From assembly GCF_000238095.2 (NCBI RefSeq), contig NZ_JH815225.1, forward strand, positions 1,527,160 to 1,591,159: a DNA stretch of 64,000 bases, in the 5' to 3' direction. The stretch is from Peptoanaerobacter stomatis. Lineage in GTDB: Bacteria > Bacillota > Clostridia > Peptostreptococcales > Filifactoraceae. Numbering within the stretch: the stretch's first letter is position 1; each line of letters begins with the position of its first letter. Positions 17,271 to 27,031 of the stretch are shown one piece after another. Below the pieces are notes generated by a model. It did not search any database. It had not been told where the DNA came from and was given only the letters and a program-made list of their open reading frames with translations. The position numbers and the translations under genes are program-made.

Positions 17271-18226
17271 TTTTTATTTACCTCCCCAAACACTCTCGGT
17301 CTTACTTGTCTTTCTATAAGAGGTGTTGCCACGTTCATAAGCAATATTGAATAAGATACTCCTTCTGGATATCCACCGTAATATCTTATAACAGATGTCA
17401 AAAGACCACATCCGAAAGCATATATGACTTGTCCTTTTACAGTCATAGGCGATGTCGCATAGTCGGTAGCCATAAAGAACGCTCCGAGCATCAAGCCTCC
17501 GCCGAATATATTATATAATATCATTGATGAATCAAATCCTGAAAAAGCATAAGTAAGTACTGCAACTGTAGCTATATAAGTAACAGGAATCACATATGTT
17601 ATTACTCCTCTGTACATTAAGTAAATTCCACCTAATATTAGAAGTATTGCACTTGTTTCTCCTATTGTTCCAGGTATATTTCCTAAAAACATATCCATTA
17701 AATCCGCTCTTACCACTCCTTCTGATGCAGCATTTTTTATAAATGCAAGCGGTGTAGCTGTTGATACCATATCAGGTGATTTTGTATACGGTAATGTCCA
17801 AGATGTCATAAGTACAGGCCAAGATGCAAGCAACATCGCTCTTGCTATAAGCGCCGGATTTACAAAGTTATGTCCTAAGCCACCGAACAGTTGTTTCGCA
17901 ATTACTATCGCAAATATCGCCCCTACAAACGTAAGCCACCAAGGTGCTGAAGCCGGTACGTTAAATGCTAATAATAATCCTGTGACAACAGCAGATAAAT
18001 CTTTTATTGTAATAGGTTTTTTCATAAGTTTTTGTATTACATATTCTGCCAATACAGCTCCCACTACACCTGATATTATATTGATTGCAGCGCCTGCTCT
18101 AAAATAATATATACTGGCAATGGTAGCCGGAAGCAAAGCAATAATCACATCTCTCATAACTGACGAAACTGTTTCGTTACTTCTTATATGGGGAGATGAA
18201 GATATTATTAAGTCTTTATTTTCCAT
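17267..18226 (-). CDS. rnfD: Rnf complex subunit D (covalent flavoprotein)
   Basis: 319-residue membrane protein with about nine to ten helices. It carries the NqrB/RnfD signature GGLGHNFVNPALIARA (115-130) and the FMN attachment motif STATP (155-159), Thr158 being the expected flavin-bearing residue. GAGGG precedes the ATG. A decayed TfoX-like frame fills the 238 bases between rnfC and this gene and overlaps its first codons. Confidence 0.97.
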   Translation of the reverse strand: MENKDLIISSSPHIRSNETVSSVMRDVIIALLPATIASIYYFRAGAAINIISGVVGAVLAEYVIQKLMKKPITIKDLSAVVTGLLLAFNVPASAPWWLTFVGAIFAIVIAKQLFGGLGHNFVNPALIARAMLLASWPVLMTSWTLPYTKSPDMVSTATPLAFIKNAASEGVVRADLMDMFLGNIPGTIGETSAILLILGGIYLMYRGVITYVIPVTYIATVAVLTYAFSGFDSSMILYNIFGGGLMLGAFFMATDYATSPMTVKGQVIYAFGCGLLTSVIRYYGGYPEGVSYSILLMNVATPLIERQVRPRVFGEVNKK

Positions 18227-18464
18227 TGTTCCCTCCTGTGTATCTGATTTTAATTTTTATTTTTCTTTTTGTATATAGTAATTCATATACTACATCTCTT
18301 ATCATTTCTTTTGCCTTATCGGTTTGTTTTATAAGCAATCTGTCATCATATACTCCACCTATAATTTTATCTTTATAGTATAAAATACACTCTCCCATCA
18401 TCTTGCGATAATTTATATCCTCCAAATCTGACAACTGTTCTAAAACAAATTCAAGTATTCTTTG
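18216..18464 (-). pseudogene. TfoX N-terminal-domain remnant between rnfC and rnfD
   Basis: A frame of about 80 codons whose translation matches the TfoX/Sxy N-terminal family: LEFVLEQLSDLEDINYRKMM, then LYYKDKIIGGVYDDRLLIK. It continues in the same frame as rnfC directly after the rnfC TAG stop and has no ATG; the first usable start is a TTG at 18434 without a ribosome site, inside the conserved part. After YELLY the family sequence is lost, and the frame runs through the rnfD ribosome site. Both ends appear eroded, so a remnant is more likely than a working gene. Start-codon use of TTG is the alternative. Confidence 0.65.
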
Positions 18465-19826
18465 CTACTTGGCATTTTTTTCTGCCTCTGCTTTGGCTTT
18501 TTCCTGCGCCTTTCTTCTCATTGCCATTATTTCTCTCTTAGCAACTCTTATTGATTGCAGTAAAGGACGTTTTGAAGGGCATATAAAAGAACATGAACCA
18601 CATTCTATACAGTCAAGTGCTCTATATTCTTCCGCTTTTTCAAAATTATCTTTTAATGTATGTGCACTTATATAAATAGGCTCTAATCCCGCCGGACAAA
18701 CTCCTACACATTTTGCACATCTTATACAATTTTGTGTTTCACCTATTTCAGCCTCTTTTTGTGTAAAACATAGTATGCCTGATGTTCCTTTATTAGCAGG
18801 TACATTTATATTAGCTAAGGCAACGCCCATCATTGGACCACCACTTATAACTTTTGCAGGTTCTTCTTTAAATCCGCCTGTCATCTCTACTATATCGCTG
18901 TACAAAGTTCCTATCTTAAACATAACATTTTTAGGATTTGCTATCGCTCCACCTGTTACTGTACATATTCTTTCTATAAGAGGTAAGCCTGTTCTTAAAG
19001 ATTTTGCTATCTGTGCGGCTGTTGCAACATTATCAACTATTGCTCCGGCATCCGCTGGCAATCCTCCTGATGGCACTTCTCTACCTGTACATACGTTTAT
19101 AAGTTGTTTTTCCGCTCCTTGCGGATATTTTGTTTTTAATGTTACAACTTTTATATTCGGATATTTTTCAACCTCTTTTTTTATCGCCTCTATGCAATCA
19201 GGTTTGTTATCTTCTATTCCTATGTAACCATTTTCTACAGATGTTATTTTAAGTATGGCTCTCAGACCGTCTACAACATCTTTTGTCTGTTCAAGCATCA
19301 ATCTGTGGTCTGCTGTAAGATATGGTTCACATTCAGCTCCGTTTAATATAATGGCATCTACCACCTTATCCTTCGGAGGATTAAGTTTTACATGTGTAGG
19401 GAATGTTGCTCCCCCCATACCAACCAAACCTATTTCTTTTACTATCTCTAAAAGTCTTTCTTTTGACAATTCCTCTATTGTTCCGTATGGTTTTATATCT
19501 TCGTGAATTGTGTATTCTTTATCATTTTCTATTATTACACAGTCAGCTTTTTCTCCTGTATTAACCAATATTTTTTTCACGTCTATAACTTTTCCTGAAA
19601 CGGATGAGTGTATAGGCGCTGATACAAAACCGAGTGGTTCACCTATTTTTTGTCCCACTTTTACAATATCATTCTTCTTTACCAAGCTGCTACATGGAGC
19701 GCCGATGTTTTGGATAAGAGGTATATACACTTTATCCGGTGCATCGAGATACTCTATTGCACTATGCTCAGTAGTAGACTTGTTGTGTTTAGGGTGGATA
19801 CCCCCTCTAAAAGTCGTTAATTGCAT
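18465..19826 (-). CDS. rnfC: Rnf complex subunit C (NADH-side subunit)
   Basis: 453 residues. A Gly-rich N-terminus is followed by the NADH/FMN-binding domain (EIGLVGMGGATFPTHVKL), a soluble ligand-binding-like domain and two [4Fe-4S] motifs, CIRCAKCVGVCP and CIECGSCSFICP. A short Lys/Ala/Glu tail ends the protein. It catalyses electron delivery to NAD+ in the Rnf pump. First gene of the minus-strand rnfCDGEAB operon. GGAGGGG lies 4 bases before the ATG. The promoter must lie in the gap 19827-20512, but no single site is convincing. Confidence 0.97.
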   Translation of the reverse strand: MQLTTFRGGIHPKHNKSTTEHSAIEYLDAPDKVYIPLIQNIGAPCSSLVKKNDIVKVGQKIGEPLGFVSAPIHSSVSGKVIDVKKILVNTGEKADCVIIENDKEYTIHEDIKPYGTIEELSKERLLEIVKEIGLVGMGGATFPTHVKLNPPKDKVVDAIILNGAECEPYLTADHRLMLEQTKDVVDGLRAILKITSVENGYIGIEDNKPDCIEAIKKEVEKYPNIKVVTLKTKYPQGAEKQLINVCTGREVPSGGLPADAGAIVDNVATAAQIAKSLRTGLPLIERICTVTGGAIANPKNVMFKIGTLYSDIVEMTGGFKEEPAKVISGGPMMGVALANINVPANKGTSGILCFTQKEAEIGETQNCIRCAKCVGVCPAGLEPIYISAHTLKDNFEKAEEYRALDCIECGSCSFICPSKRPLLQSIRVAKREIMAMRRKAQEKAKAEAEKNAK

Positions 19827-20512
19827 TGTCCCCTCCTACAATATAAAAATAAAAAACATTTATATATTAAATATAATTATAAACAAGTTTAAAATAAGTT
19901 ATTTGCTATAATTTTAACTAATTATAATCACTCAATTTCTATTAAGATATATTATAAAAAACATTTTCACTAAACTTTACGTTAATTATAGTTTTAATAT
20001 CGCTAAACATTAAAAGTGCTATTTTCATATAACTTACCAATGTTTTTAAAAGAGCTATTACAAATTTTTGTATATCTCATCTTCAGAAAAAATAACATAA
20101 CCACAGTCTTTATAAAAGTATGTCATTCTATTTTTCTTTTTTAAATGAGAATTATTTTAATTCTTAAAAACGATTGCAGTTTATCTAAACATTTCTATAA
20201 AATTTAGTGTAAAGCGAATATTCAATTAATTTTAAGCAAATAAATTCTTTTCTCATAAGATAACACTACCTTTATAATTGTACACCATTTATCAATAAAT
20301 TACAATTTAGATTTTAAAAAATTTTAATTTTTGTTATACATTTTTATTAATACTTTTTTTATGCTATAATTATTAAAATATATTAAAACTATATATTGTG
20401 TTAATTTAAACATTCACAATCATATATAGTCTTTATTTTTATTAAAAATTCGATTATAATTAATACTTAAATTTTTTAATCTATATTAATTTTATAAAAA
20501 CAAGGAGATAAA
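19827..20512. other. Long intergenic region between rnfC and a divergent FAD-protein gene
   Basis: 686 AT-rich bases. It must hold divergent promoters. A minus-strand frame at 20058-20126 encodes 22 residues (MTYFYKDCGYVIFSEDEI then YKNL) that look more protein-like than background and may be the tail of a lost gene. ACACTAAA with TATAGAAATG (read on minus near 20190-20210) may be a worn copy of the MITE end. Nothing else is recognisable. Confidence 0.4.
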
Positions 20513-22105
20513 ATGATTACCGTATCTAATATAAAAATCTCTTTAAATGAAGATGAAGCAAATATAAAGGATAAAATCGCAAAAAAATTAAAACTGAAAA
20601 ATACAGATATACACTATAAGATATTAAAAGAGTCATTGGACGCAAGAAAAAGAGATAATATACATTTTATATACCAAGTCTTAGTAGATGCTGATGAAAA
20701 AAAATTAAATAAACATATATTCGATGATGCTGATATAAAACCTTATATAAAACAAAATATCCCTATATTAAAAAAAGGCAGTGTCTCTATTGATAAGCCT
20801 ATATTGGTAGTAGGCAGTGGACCTGCCGGTTTATTCTGTGCTTATAAACTCAGCCTATATGGGTACAAAACGATATTGATAGAGCGTGGAAAAGATGTAG
20901 ATAAACGTAGCATAGATGTCGAAAACTTTTGGAAAACAAGCATTATTAACGAAAATTCCAATGTACAGTTTGGAGAGGGAGGCGCAGGCACTTTTTCAGA
21001 CGGCAAACTCACTTCAAGAAGTAAAGATATAAGAGGCTTTGAAGTATTGGAAACATTCCATAAATTTGGTGCTGATGAAAATATATTATATAAACAAAAA
21101 CCCCATATAGGAACCGACATATTAAAAAATGTGGTTAAAAATATGCGAAATGCCATATCTTCGCTGGGCACAAGTGTTAGATTTGAAAACAAATTGGAAG
21201 ATTTTATAATCGAAAATAACATCATAAAATCAGCTGTTATAAACGGAGAAAATATAGATGTATCCATGGTAGTTCTTGCAATAGGGCACAGCGCAAGAGA
21301 TACATTTGGTATGCTTTATAAAAACAATATATCAATGCTTAAAAAGCCGTTTGCGGTAGGATTCAGAATTGAACATTTACAAGAAAATATAGATAAAGCA
21401 CAATATAAAGAGAATTACAACAACCCAAAATTGTCTTCGAGCGAATACTTCCTGACAAATGCCCTAAATGAAGTAAATAGAAGCGTATATACATTTTGTA
21501 TGTGTCCAGGCGGATATGTTATCCCTTCGTCTTCTTCAAAAGAAGAATTAGTTGTAAACGGTATGAGCTATAACGCAAGAGATGGAGTAAATGCAAACAG
21601 CGCCATACTCGTCAATGTGCGTGAAACTGACTTTAACAGTAATGTATTAGGAGGAGTTGACTTTCAAAAAGAATGCGAAAGAAAAGCATTTATCTTAGGA
21701 GGAGGAAACTATAAAGCTCCTGTTCAAAGAATAGAAGATTTTCTAAATAATACAGTTTCCACACATATAGGAAAAGTCAAACCGACATATGAAATAGGCT
21801 ATAAATTATCCAACTTAAATGAAATATACAAAAAAGAACTTACAGAGTCGATAAAAAAATCTATAATAGCCATGGATAAAAAAGTAAAAGGATTTGCCGA
21901 TAAAGACGCAATTTTAACCGGAGTAGAAACAAGAACCTCTTCACCGGTCAGAATACTAAGAAATCCGGATAACTTAAACAGCGTAAGCATATCGAATCTA
22001 TATCCTTGCGGAGAAGGTGGCGGATATGCCGGCGGAATAGTCAGCAGTGCTATAGACGGTTTAAAAATAGCCGAAAAAATAATAAAAAATTATATTTTTA
22101 TATAG
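20513..22105 (+). CDS. FAD-dependent oxidoreductase (COG2509-like)
   Basis: 530 residues. A basic N-terminal domain (about 1-90) precedes a Rossmann FAD motif, ILVVGSGPAGLFCAY (about 97-111), with ERGK following as the ribose-binding acid. Further family features are FGEGGAGTFSDGKLTSR, LAIGHSARDTF and the C-terminal FAD loop YPCGEGGGYAGGI. This matches the uncharacterised FAD-dependent dehydrogenase family common in Clostridia; the substrate is unknown. GGAG lies 7 bases before the ATG. Single gene, divergent from rnf. Confidence 0.88.
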   Translation: MITVSNIKISLNEDEANIKDKIAKKLKLKNTDIHYKILKESLDARKRDNIHFIYQVLVDADEKKLNKHIFDDADIKPYIKQNIPILKKGSVSIDKPILVVGSGPAGLFCAYKLSLYGYKTILIERGKDVDKRSIDVENFWKTSIINENSNVQFGEGGAGTFSDGKLTSRSKDIRGFEVLETFHKFGADENILYKQKPHIGTDILKNVVKNMRNAISSLGTSVRFENKLEDFIIENNIIKSAVINGENIDVSMVVLAIGHSARDTFGMLYKNNISMLKKPFAVGFRIEHLQENIDKAQYKENYNNPKLSSSEYFLTNALNEVNRSVYTFCMCPGGYVIPSSSSKEELVVNGMSYNARDGVNANSAILVNVRETDFNSNVLGGVDFQKECERKAFILGGGNYKAPVQRIEDFLNNTVSTHIGKVKPTYEIGYKLSNLNEIYKKELTESIKKSIIAMDKKVKGFADKDAILTGVETRTSSPVRILRNPDNLNSVSISNLYPCGEGGGYAGGIVSSAIDGLKIAEKIIKNYIFI

Positions 22106-22179
22106 AAATATTAAATGCTTAGTGATATAATGAGAAATACACACACTTTCATTACAATTTTATTTAAAAGAGGTATTTT

Positions 22180-23178
22180 ATGAGCAATTTAAACTACAAA
22201 AAAAAGAGAAAAAATCAATCTTATACACGATTAATAATAATTATAGCAGTTATAATCGCAACATTGTTACTTGCAGTCAAATTTGTACAATCATTTAACT
22301 CTAACAAAAAAACATCTAAAAATGACACTAAAGTAGAAACTGATGTTTCAAAAAATGGCGAAAATGATAAAACAAAAGCTGACGAAAGTTCAAATTCTCA
22401 AGATAGTGAAGCGGTCGACGAAAAATCTAAAGAAGAGCCTCAAATAGATCCGACTTCCCAAAAACCCGGTACATCTCATAACTATGAGGCTGAAGCTTGG
22501 GCATATAGCTGTAAAGATGTAAATAACTGGATATTGAATCCGTCAACTTATACAGGTACAGACAAACTTGTATTTTTAACATTTGATGACGGACCTTCAT
22601 CATCTCTTACTCCAATAGTATTGGACACATTGAAAAATTACGGGGTACACGGAACATTTTTCATAGTAGGAAGAAGCGCCGACCAGGATTACGCAAAACC
22701 TTTGCTGGAAAGAGAAATGAAAGAAGGACACGCTGTAGGCTTGCATTCATACACTCATGAGTATTCCAACCTTTATCCGAACAGAGTTGGCAGCGTAGAA
22801 AACGTACTTGCTGAAATAGATCAAAATATGAAAGCAATAAGAAAATCCCTCGGCGAAGACTTTAAAACTACGATATTTCGTTATCCCGGAGGACATATGT
22901 CATGGAAAGGACTTACACCTGTAGACGAAGCATTGGCACAACAAAACATATACAATATAGATTGGAACGTACTCACAGGTGATGCCGAGGCAAAAGGCTC
23001 AAGAAGAGATTTACAAGGTGCACTTGACAACATAAAAGAAGATATGGCTATGTACGGAGGAAGTCCAAAAGTAGTAGTTGTTCTTATGCATGACATAAAA
23101 CAAAAAAGTGTAGACGCTTTGCCACAGATAATAGAATATTACAGCTCTTTAGGCTATAAATTCGGCATATTATCTTAA
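22180..23178 (+). CDS. Membrane-anchored polysaccharide deacetylase (PgdA-like)
   Basis: 332 residues. A membrane anchor (about 17-36) after a KKKRK start is followed by a Ser/Asn/Asp/Lys-rich linker (about 40-95) and a NodB-type deacetylase domain (about 125-330). Catalytic motifs are all present: TFDDGP (base Asp and metal Asp), HSYTH (metal His residues), RYPGG (Arg) and the C-terminal VVLMHD His. It likely removes acetyl groups from cell-wall peptidoglycan N-acetylglucosamine outside the membrane, which protects from lysozyme. AAAGAGG precedes the ATG. A terminator-like hairpin follows at 23248. Confidence 0.92.
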   Translation: MSNLNYKKKRKNQSYTRLIIIIAVIIATLLLAVKFVQSFNSNKKTSKNDTKVETDVSKNGENDKTKADESSNSQDSEAVDEKSKEEPQIDPTSQKPGTSHNYEAEAWAYSCKDVNNWILNPSTYTGTDKLVFLTFDDGPSSSLTPIVLDTLKNYGVHGTFFIVGRSADQDYAKPLLEREMKEGHAVGLHSYTHEYSNLYPNRVGSVENVLAEIDQNMKAIRKSLGEDFKTTIFRYPGGHMSWKGLTPVDEALAQQNIYNIDWNVLTGDAEAKGSRRDLQGALDNIKEDMAMYGGSPKVVVVLMHDIKQKSVDALPQIIEYYSSLGYKFGILS

Positions 23179-23247
23179 AATAATTTTTGTGCCAATTGTT
23201 GCTTAAAACTTTCTTAAAATTATAAAAGTATAAAATATCAAATCTAT

Positions 23248-23291
23248 AAAATCCTATAAATGCATATATTATCCTGCTTTTATAGGATTTT
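23248..23291 (+). terminator. Terminator after the deacetylase gene
   Basis: AAAATCCTATAAA (23248-23260) pairs perfectly with TTTATAGGATTTT (23279-23291); the T-run is short (TTTT). Confidence 0.55.
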
Positions 23292-23415
23292 ATATTAATA
23301 GTTTATAAGATATAGTATTGTTATAAGCGAATTTTAATGTAAGCATAATTTCCAAATAATAAAATATCTTGAATTTAATATATATAAGTTGTAAAATAAC
23401 TTCAGGAGATATTTT

Positions 23416-24762
23416 ATGAAACAATTTATACAAAAAAATAATGATTTATTATTAAACGGTCCTATAAGTAAGGGTATTTTACTTTTTGTAATACCCATAT
23501 TTATAGGTAATTTATTTCAACAATTATATAATATTGTAGACTCTTTAATAGTCGGCAACTACCTTGGCAGTAGCTCACTTGCCGCAGTAAGCTCATCTAC
23601 TGCACTTATTCTGTTGATGATAGGATTTTTTGACGGGCTTAGCATAGGATCAGGCGTTGTTATTGCAAGGTATTACGGTAACAAAGATATAGAAAAAATG
23701 CAAAGAACAATCCATACTTGTATAGGCTTTGCATTAATAACCGGCATAGTGCTGACAGCAGTTGGAATTTATTTTGTGCCTTACATATTGGTATTGATGG
23801 ATACACCTACGAATGTATTACCTGAATCCATTACTTATTTCAGAATATATTTTATGGGCTCCATGTTTTTTGTGCTTTATAATATGTCATCGAGTATACT
23901 GAGATCTGTTGGAGACAGTGTTACTCCTCTCAAATTTTTGATGATTGCATCTATTACAAATATCATACTTGATTATTTTCTCGTAGGTATTATGGGATAT
24001 GGTGTAGGTGCTGCAGCTTTTGCCACTATTACATCACAATTTATCAGTGCTTTTTTATGCATTAATTATCTGATGAAAGTAAACTCTGATTATAAATTGC
24101 ATTTTTCAAAAATAAAGATAGAAAAATTTTATCTTAAACAAATATTAAAAAACGGTATTCCTGCCGGAATACAAGGCTCTATAATATCTCTTGCCAATGT
24201 AGTGGTACAATCCAATGTCAATCATTTTGGAGAATACGCTGTAGCAGGAAACGGCTCTTATGAAAAAATATCAGGCTTCACTTTTTTACCGATTACTTGC
24301 TTTTCCCTTGCAATCTCTACATTTATCAGTCAGAACTTGGGAGCCGGAAATATAGAAAGAATGAAAAAAGGTGCAAAATTTGCAATAATTACAGGAGTGT
24401 CGTTAGCTGAATTAATGGGATTTATAGTCTATATATTCATACCTCATCTGATGACTTTTTTCAGCAATGATGCAAGAGTGATATTTTTTGGGGTAAGTAA
24501 GGCAAGAATATGTGCAGGTTTTGCTTTTTTACTCGCTTTTTCGCACATTATGAGCGGAATACTTAGAGGTCTTGGCAAAGCATATGTGCCTATGTTTATA
24601 ATGCTCACATTTTGGTGCGTAGTCAGAGTAACATATCTTAACATTGTTGTACCTATTTTTCCAAGCATAGATACAATTTCGTGGGCATATCCGATTACAT
24701 GGTCTTTAAGTTCATTAGTATACCTTATATACTATATTAGGATAAAATGGGATAAGCTATAA
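23416..24762 (+). CDS. MATE family efflux transporter
   Basis: 448-residue membrane protein with twelve predicted helices in two six-helix bundles. The N-terminus shows the MATE hallmark GPISKGILLFVIPIFIGNLF then QQLYNIVDSLIVGNYLG, and the mid-protein repeat includes NGIPAGIQGS. It belongs to the NorM/DinF branch of cation-coupled exporters; substrates cannot be told from sequence. GGAG is 7 bases before the ATG. It is followed 81 bases later by a small membrane protein on the same strand. Confidence 0.93.
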   Translation: MKQFIQKNNDLLLNGPISKGILLFVIPIFIGNLFQQLYNIVDSLIVGNYLGSSSLAAVSSSTALILLMIGFFDGLSIGSGVVIARYYGNKDIEKMQRTIHTCIGFALITGIVLTAVGIYFVPYILVLMDTPTNVLPESITYFRIYFMGSMFFVLYNMSSSILRSVGDSVTPLKFLMIASITNIILDYFLVGIMGYGVGAAAFATITSQFISAFLCINYLMKVNSDYKLHFSKIKIEKFYLKQILKNGIPAGIQGSIISLANVVVQSNVNHFGEYAVAGNGSYEKISGFTFLPITCFSLAISTFISQNLGAGNIERMKKGAKFAIITGVSLAELMGFIVYIFIPHLMTFFSNDARVIFFGVSKARICAGFAFLLAFSHIMSGILRGLGKAYVPMFIMLTFWCVVRVTYLNIVVPIFPSIDTISWAYPITWSLSSLVYLIYYIRIKWDKL

Positions 24763-24843
24763 AATACATTTATAATTTTTTTATACTAAACCCTATTTTA
24801 AAGATATCTATATTTAATTAGATAACAGCATGGAGGTTTTATT

Positions 24844-25044
24844 ATGAATTTTAAAAAATTATTTTGGATAAAAAGCGTTATATCAGGATTTGTTGTATTG
24901 TTTTTTATAAATTTAATGGATAAAATTGCAAAAAATAATGATTATTACAAAAACTTGGCAATTATCAGCTTTTTAGGTTTTTTTACATTACTCATAATAA
25001 ATCTTGTTTTTGCAATTATAAAAAAGAAGATTGCTAAAAAATGA
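24844..25044 (+). CDS. Small two-helix membrane protein, unknown function
   Basis: 66 residues with two hydrophobic segments (about 12-26 and 39-60) separated by a charged turn, and a basic C-terminus (KKKIAKK). TGGAGG lies 8 bases upstream of the ATG, so it is probably a real gene. I do not recognise the family. It may be co-transcribed with the MATE gene. Confidence 0.65.
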   Translation: MNFKKLFWIKSVISGFVVLFFINLMDKIAKNNDYYKNLAIISFLGFFTLLIINLVFAIIKKKIAKK

Positions 25045-25058
25045 CATCGTACTAAACG

Positions 25059-25102
25059 TTAATAGAATAATTGATATTATTTTTTAAGAATTTATTAGCT
25101 AA
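25059..25102 (+). repeat. 44-bp intergenic repeat, copy 1 (ATACTA family variant)
   Basis: Begins TTAATAGAATAATTGATATT and ends TTTATTAGCTAA. Nearly the same sequence occurs at 60661-60706 and, inverted, at 51379-51424. It is preceded by GTACTAAACG, a near match to the ATACTAAAAC leading the 60 kb copy. Confidence 0.65.
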
Positions 25103-25150
25103 GTAAATTTATGTCTACTTAAAATAAAATTCTTATATATTTTAAAATTT

Positions 25151-25266
25151 ATACTCTTTTCTAATAAAATTATGAATACCTTGTATAATTATATAACATT
25201 GATACAAATAGTCTACCAGAAAAATTAATTATTATGTTCTTCCATTGTTCTATAAGATTTTAGTAT
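25151..25266 (-). repeat. 116-bp MITE-like repeat (ATACTA family), copy C
   Basis: Same length as the copy at 28518 and identical at about 94 of 116 positions by hand count. Read on the minus strand it begins ATACTAAAATCTTATAGAAC and ends near GAGTAT. It lies between the small membrane protein gene and folC. Confidence 0.75.
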
Positions 25267-25291
25267 TAATTAAACTATATTTACATAAAAC

Positions 25292-25340
25292 AAAAAATGG
25301 ATTTTAAAAGATATACTCGATCTTTTGAAATCCATTTTTT
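25292..25340. terminator. Terminator of folC (probably bidirectional)
   Basis: AAAAAATGGATTT pairs with AAATCCATTTTTT, with a second inner stem AAAGAT/ATCTTT. T-runs lie on both strands; it is 11 bases past the folC stop. Confidence 0.85.
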
Positions 25341-25350
25341 ATGCAATTTA

Positions 25351-26667
25351 TTAATCTATATTATTTTTTACAACTTTTCTCATATCGCCTATCAAATATA
25401 ATGAACCTGCTATCATAAGCAAATCGTCTTTATCACAATAAGAAAGTGCTTTTTTATATGCCTTTGCATAGTCTTCCTCATATTCACAATTAGGATTTGT
25501 ATTTTTTATTATTTGGGCAAGCTCTTTGGCGCCTTTTGCTCTATCGCTGTGCGGAGATACGGCTATTATTTTACTTGCAATAGGTGTCAGCATTTTTATC
25601 ATGTCATCTACTTGTTTATCTGCTAATATTCCAAGTATCAAAACCATTTTATCGTATTTGAAATATTTTTTTATGCTGTTTGTAAGATTAGTTATTCCGT
25701 CTATGTTATGCGCACCGTCCAAAACTACCATCGGCTCTCTTCTCATAATCTCCAGACGTCCTATCCATTTTACTTCTCTAAGTCCTTTCAATATATCTGT
25801 CTTTTTTATATCTATACCTTGCGATATAAGCACTTCCATCAAATTTATCACAGTAGCACAATTAAGTTTTTGATGTACTCCGAGAAGATTTAACGATATA
25901 TCATAACTGTCATCTTGAGTTTTTACAATTATTTCCTGCATAGCGGAATTTTTTATGATTTCTTTTTCTTGTACGGAGTTTCTATCTACCAATATCAACT
26001 TGGCATTTTTTTCTTCGCATACTCGTTTAAATACGTCTAAAGCTTCTTGTTCTTGTGGATACATTATTACAGGCACATTTTCTTTTATTATTCCGGATTT
26101 TTCAAGTGCGATTTTTTCCAAAGTATCTCCCAATATTTGCATATGGTCAAAACTTATTGATGCTATCACACAAGCTATCGGTATCATAACATTTGTAGAG
26201 TCCTGTCTGCCTCCAAGCCCCACTTCTATCACCGCAAAATCTACACCTTGCTCGCAAAAATACAAAAACATTGCACAAGTTATTATCTCAAACTCTGTAG
26301 GATTGTCATATCCAAGTGACAATACTTCATTTACAGCTTTTTCCACTCTTGTAATTACTTTTGCCAAATCGTCTTTTTGGATATTTGTTCCGTTTATCTG
26401 TATTCTTTCCTCAAATTCCTCTATGAAAGGCGATGTATACATACCCACTTTATATCCTGCACTTATTAGTATTTTTGCAGTCATCGCACTCATAGAGCCT
26501 TTGCCGTTCGTGCCGGCTATATGTATACATTTTATTTTATCTTGAGGATTTCCCAAAATCTCCAGTATTTTTTTTGTTCTCTCGGTACCATAATTACTGC
26601 CGAATTTATATGTGCTTTTTATATACTCCATTGCTTCTTCGTAATTCATATTCTTCTCCAATTTCAA
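25351..26667 (-). CDS. folC: Folylpolyglutamate synthase / dihydrofolate synthase
   Basis: 438-residue Mur-ligase-like enzyme adding glutamate to folates (and to dihydropteroate if bifunctional). ATP-binding loop HIAGTNGKGSMSAM lies at about 49-62, the folate-site region YTSPFIEEFEERI at about 77-90, EVGLGGRQDSTN in the middle and the C-terminal domain motif LDGAHNIDG. Length and domain order are typical. GGAGAA precedes the ATG. No other folate gene is near. Confidence 0.95.
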   Translation of the reverse strand: MKLEKNMNYEEAMEYIKSTYKFGSNYGTERTKKILEILGNPQDKIKCIHIAGTNGKGSMSAMTAKILISAGYKVGMYTSPFIEEFEERIQINGTNIQKDDLAKVITRVEKAVNEVLSLGYDNPTEFEIITCAMFLYFCEQGVDFAVIEVGLGGRQDSTNVMIPIACVIASISFDHMQILGDTLEKIALEKSGIIKENVPVIMYPQEQEALDVFKRVCEEKNAKLILVDRNSVQEKEIIKNSAMQEIIVKTQDDSYDISLNLLGVHQKLNCATVINLMEVLISQGIDIKKTDILKGLREVKWIGRLEIMRREPMVVLDGAHNIDGITNLTNSIKKYFKYDKMVLILGILADKQVDDMIKMLTPIASKIIAVSPHSDRAKGAKELAQIIKNTNPNCEYEEDYAKAYKKALSYCDKDDLLMIAGSLYLIGDMRKVVKNNID

Positions 26668-26791
26668 ATATTAAATTTGTAAAATATTTCCTGCTGTCAA
26701 AACTTATAATAAAGCTTAATTAAAATACTTATATTATCTCTTGTAATGCACTTTAGTAAATAAGAATTATCAATCTATATGATTATAACAT

Positions 26792-26841
26792 ATTTAATAT
26801 TAAATTTATATTATTTCATATTAAAAAATTTAATATTAAAT
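26792..26841. promoter_or_regulatory. Two identical 14-bp palindromes between folC and the VanZ gene
   Basis: ATTTAATATTAAAT occurs at 26792-26805 and 26828-26841, 36 bases apart start to start. Each is a perfect palindrome. They lie in the 364-base gap between divergent genes, where operators are expected, but the composition is pure A/T, so chance is possible. The remainder of the gap holds nothing I recognise. Confidence 0.35.
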
Positions 26842-27031
26842 GTAAGAAAGCTCAAACCTTTTTGATATATAAAGCAAAAGCTGTAAGCCGGCAAAAAATT
26901 GATTATATACAACATTTATGATAAAATTAATACAATCAAGCTATTTACTCATTATTAAATATATAATAAAAGTTATTAACAAAGAAAATATTATAACATA
27001 TACTACAATTATATAAGGGAGGGATGATTGA

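Noticed and set aside
20058-20126. 22-residue minus-strand peptide in the rnfC upstream gap
   Set aside because: Looks slightly protein-like but is too short and lacks a ribosome site; mentioned only in the gap description.
24778-24826. Further ATACTA-family copy before the small membrane protein gene
   Set aside because: ATACTAAACCC is present, but no matching second end was found; too short to call.
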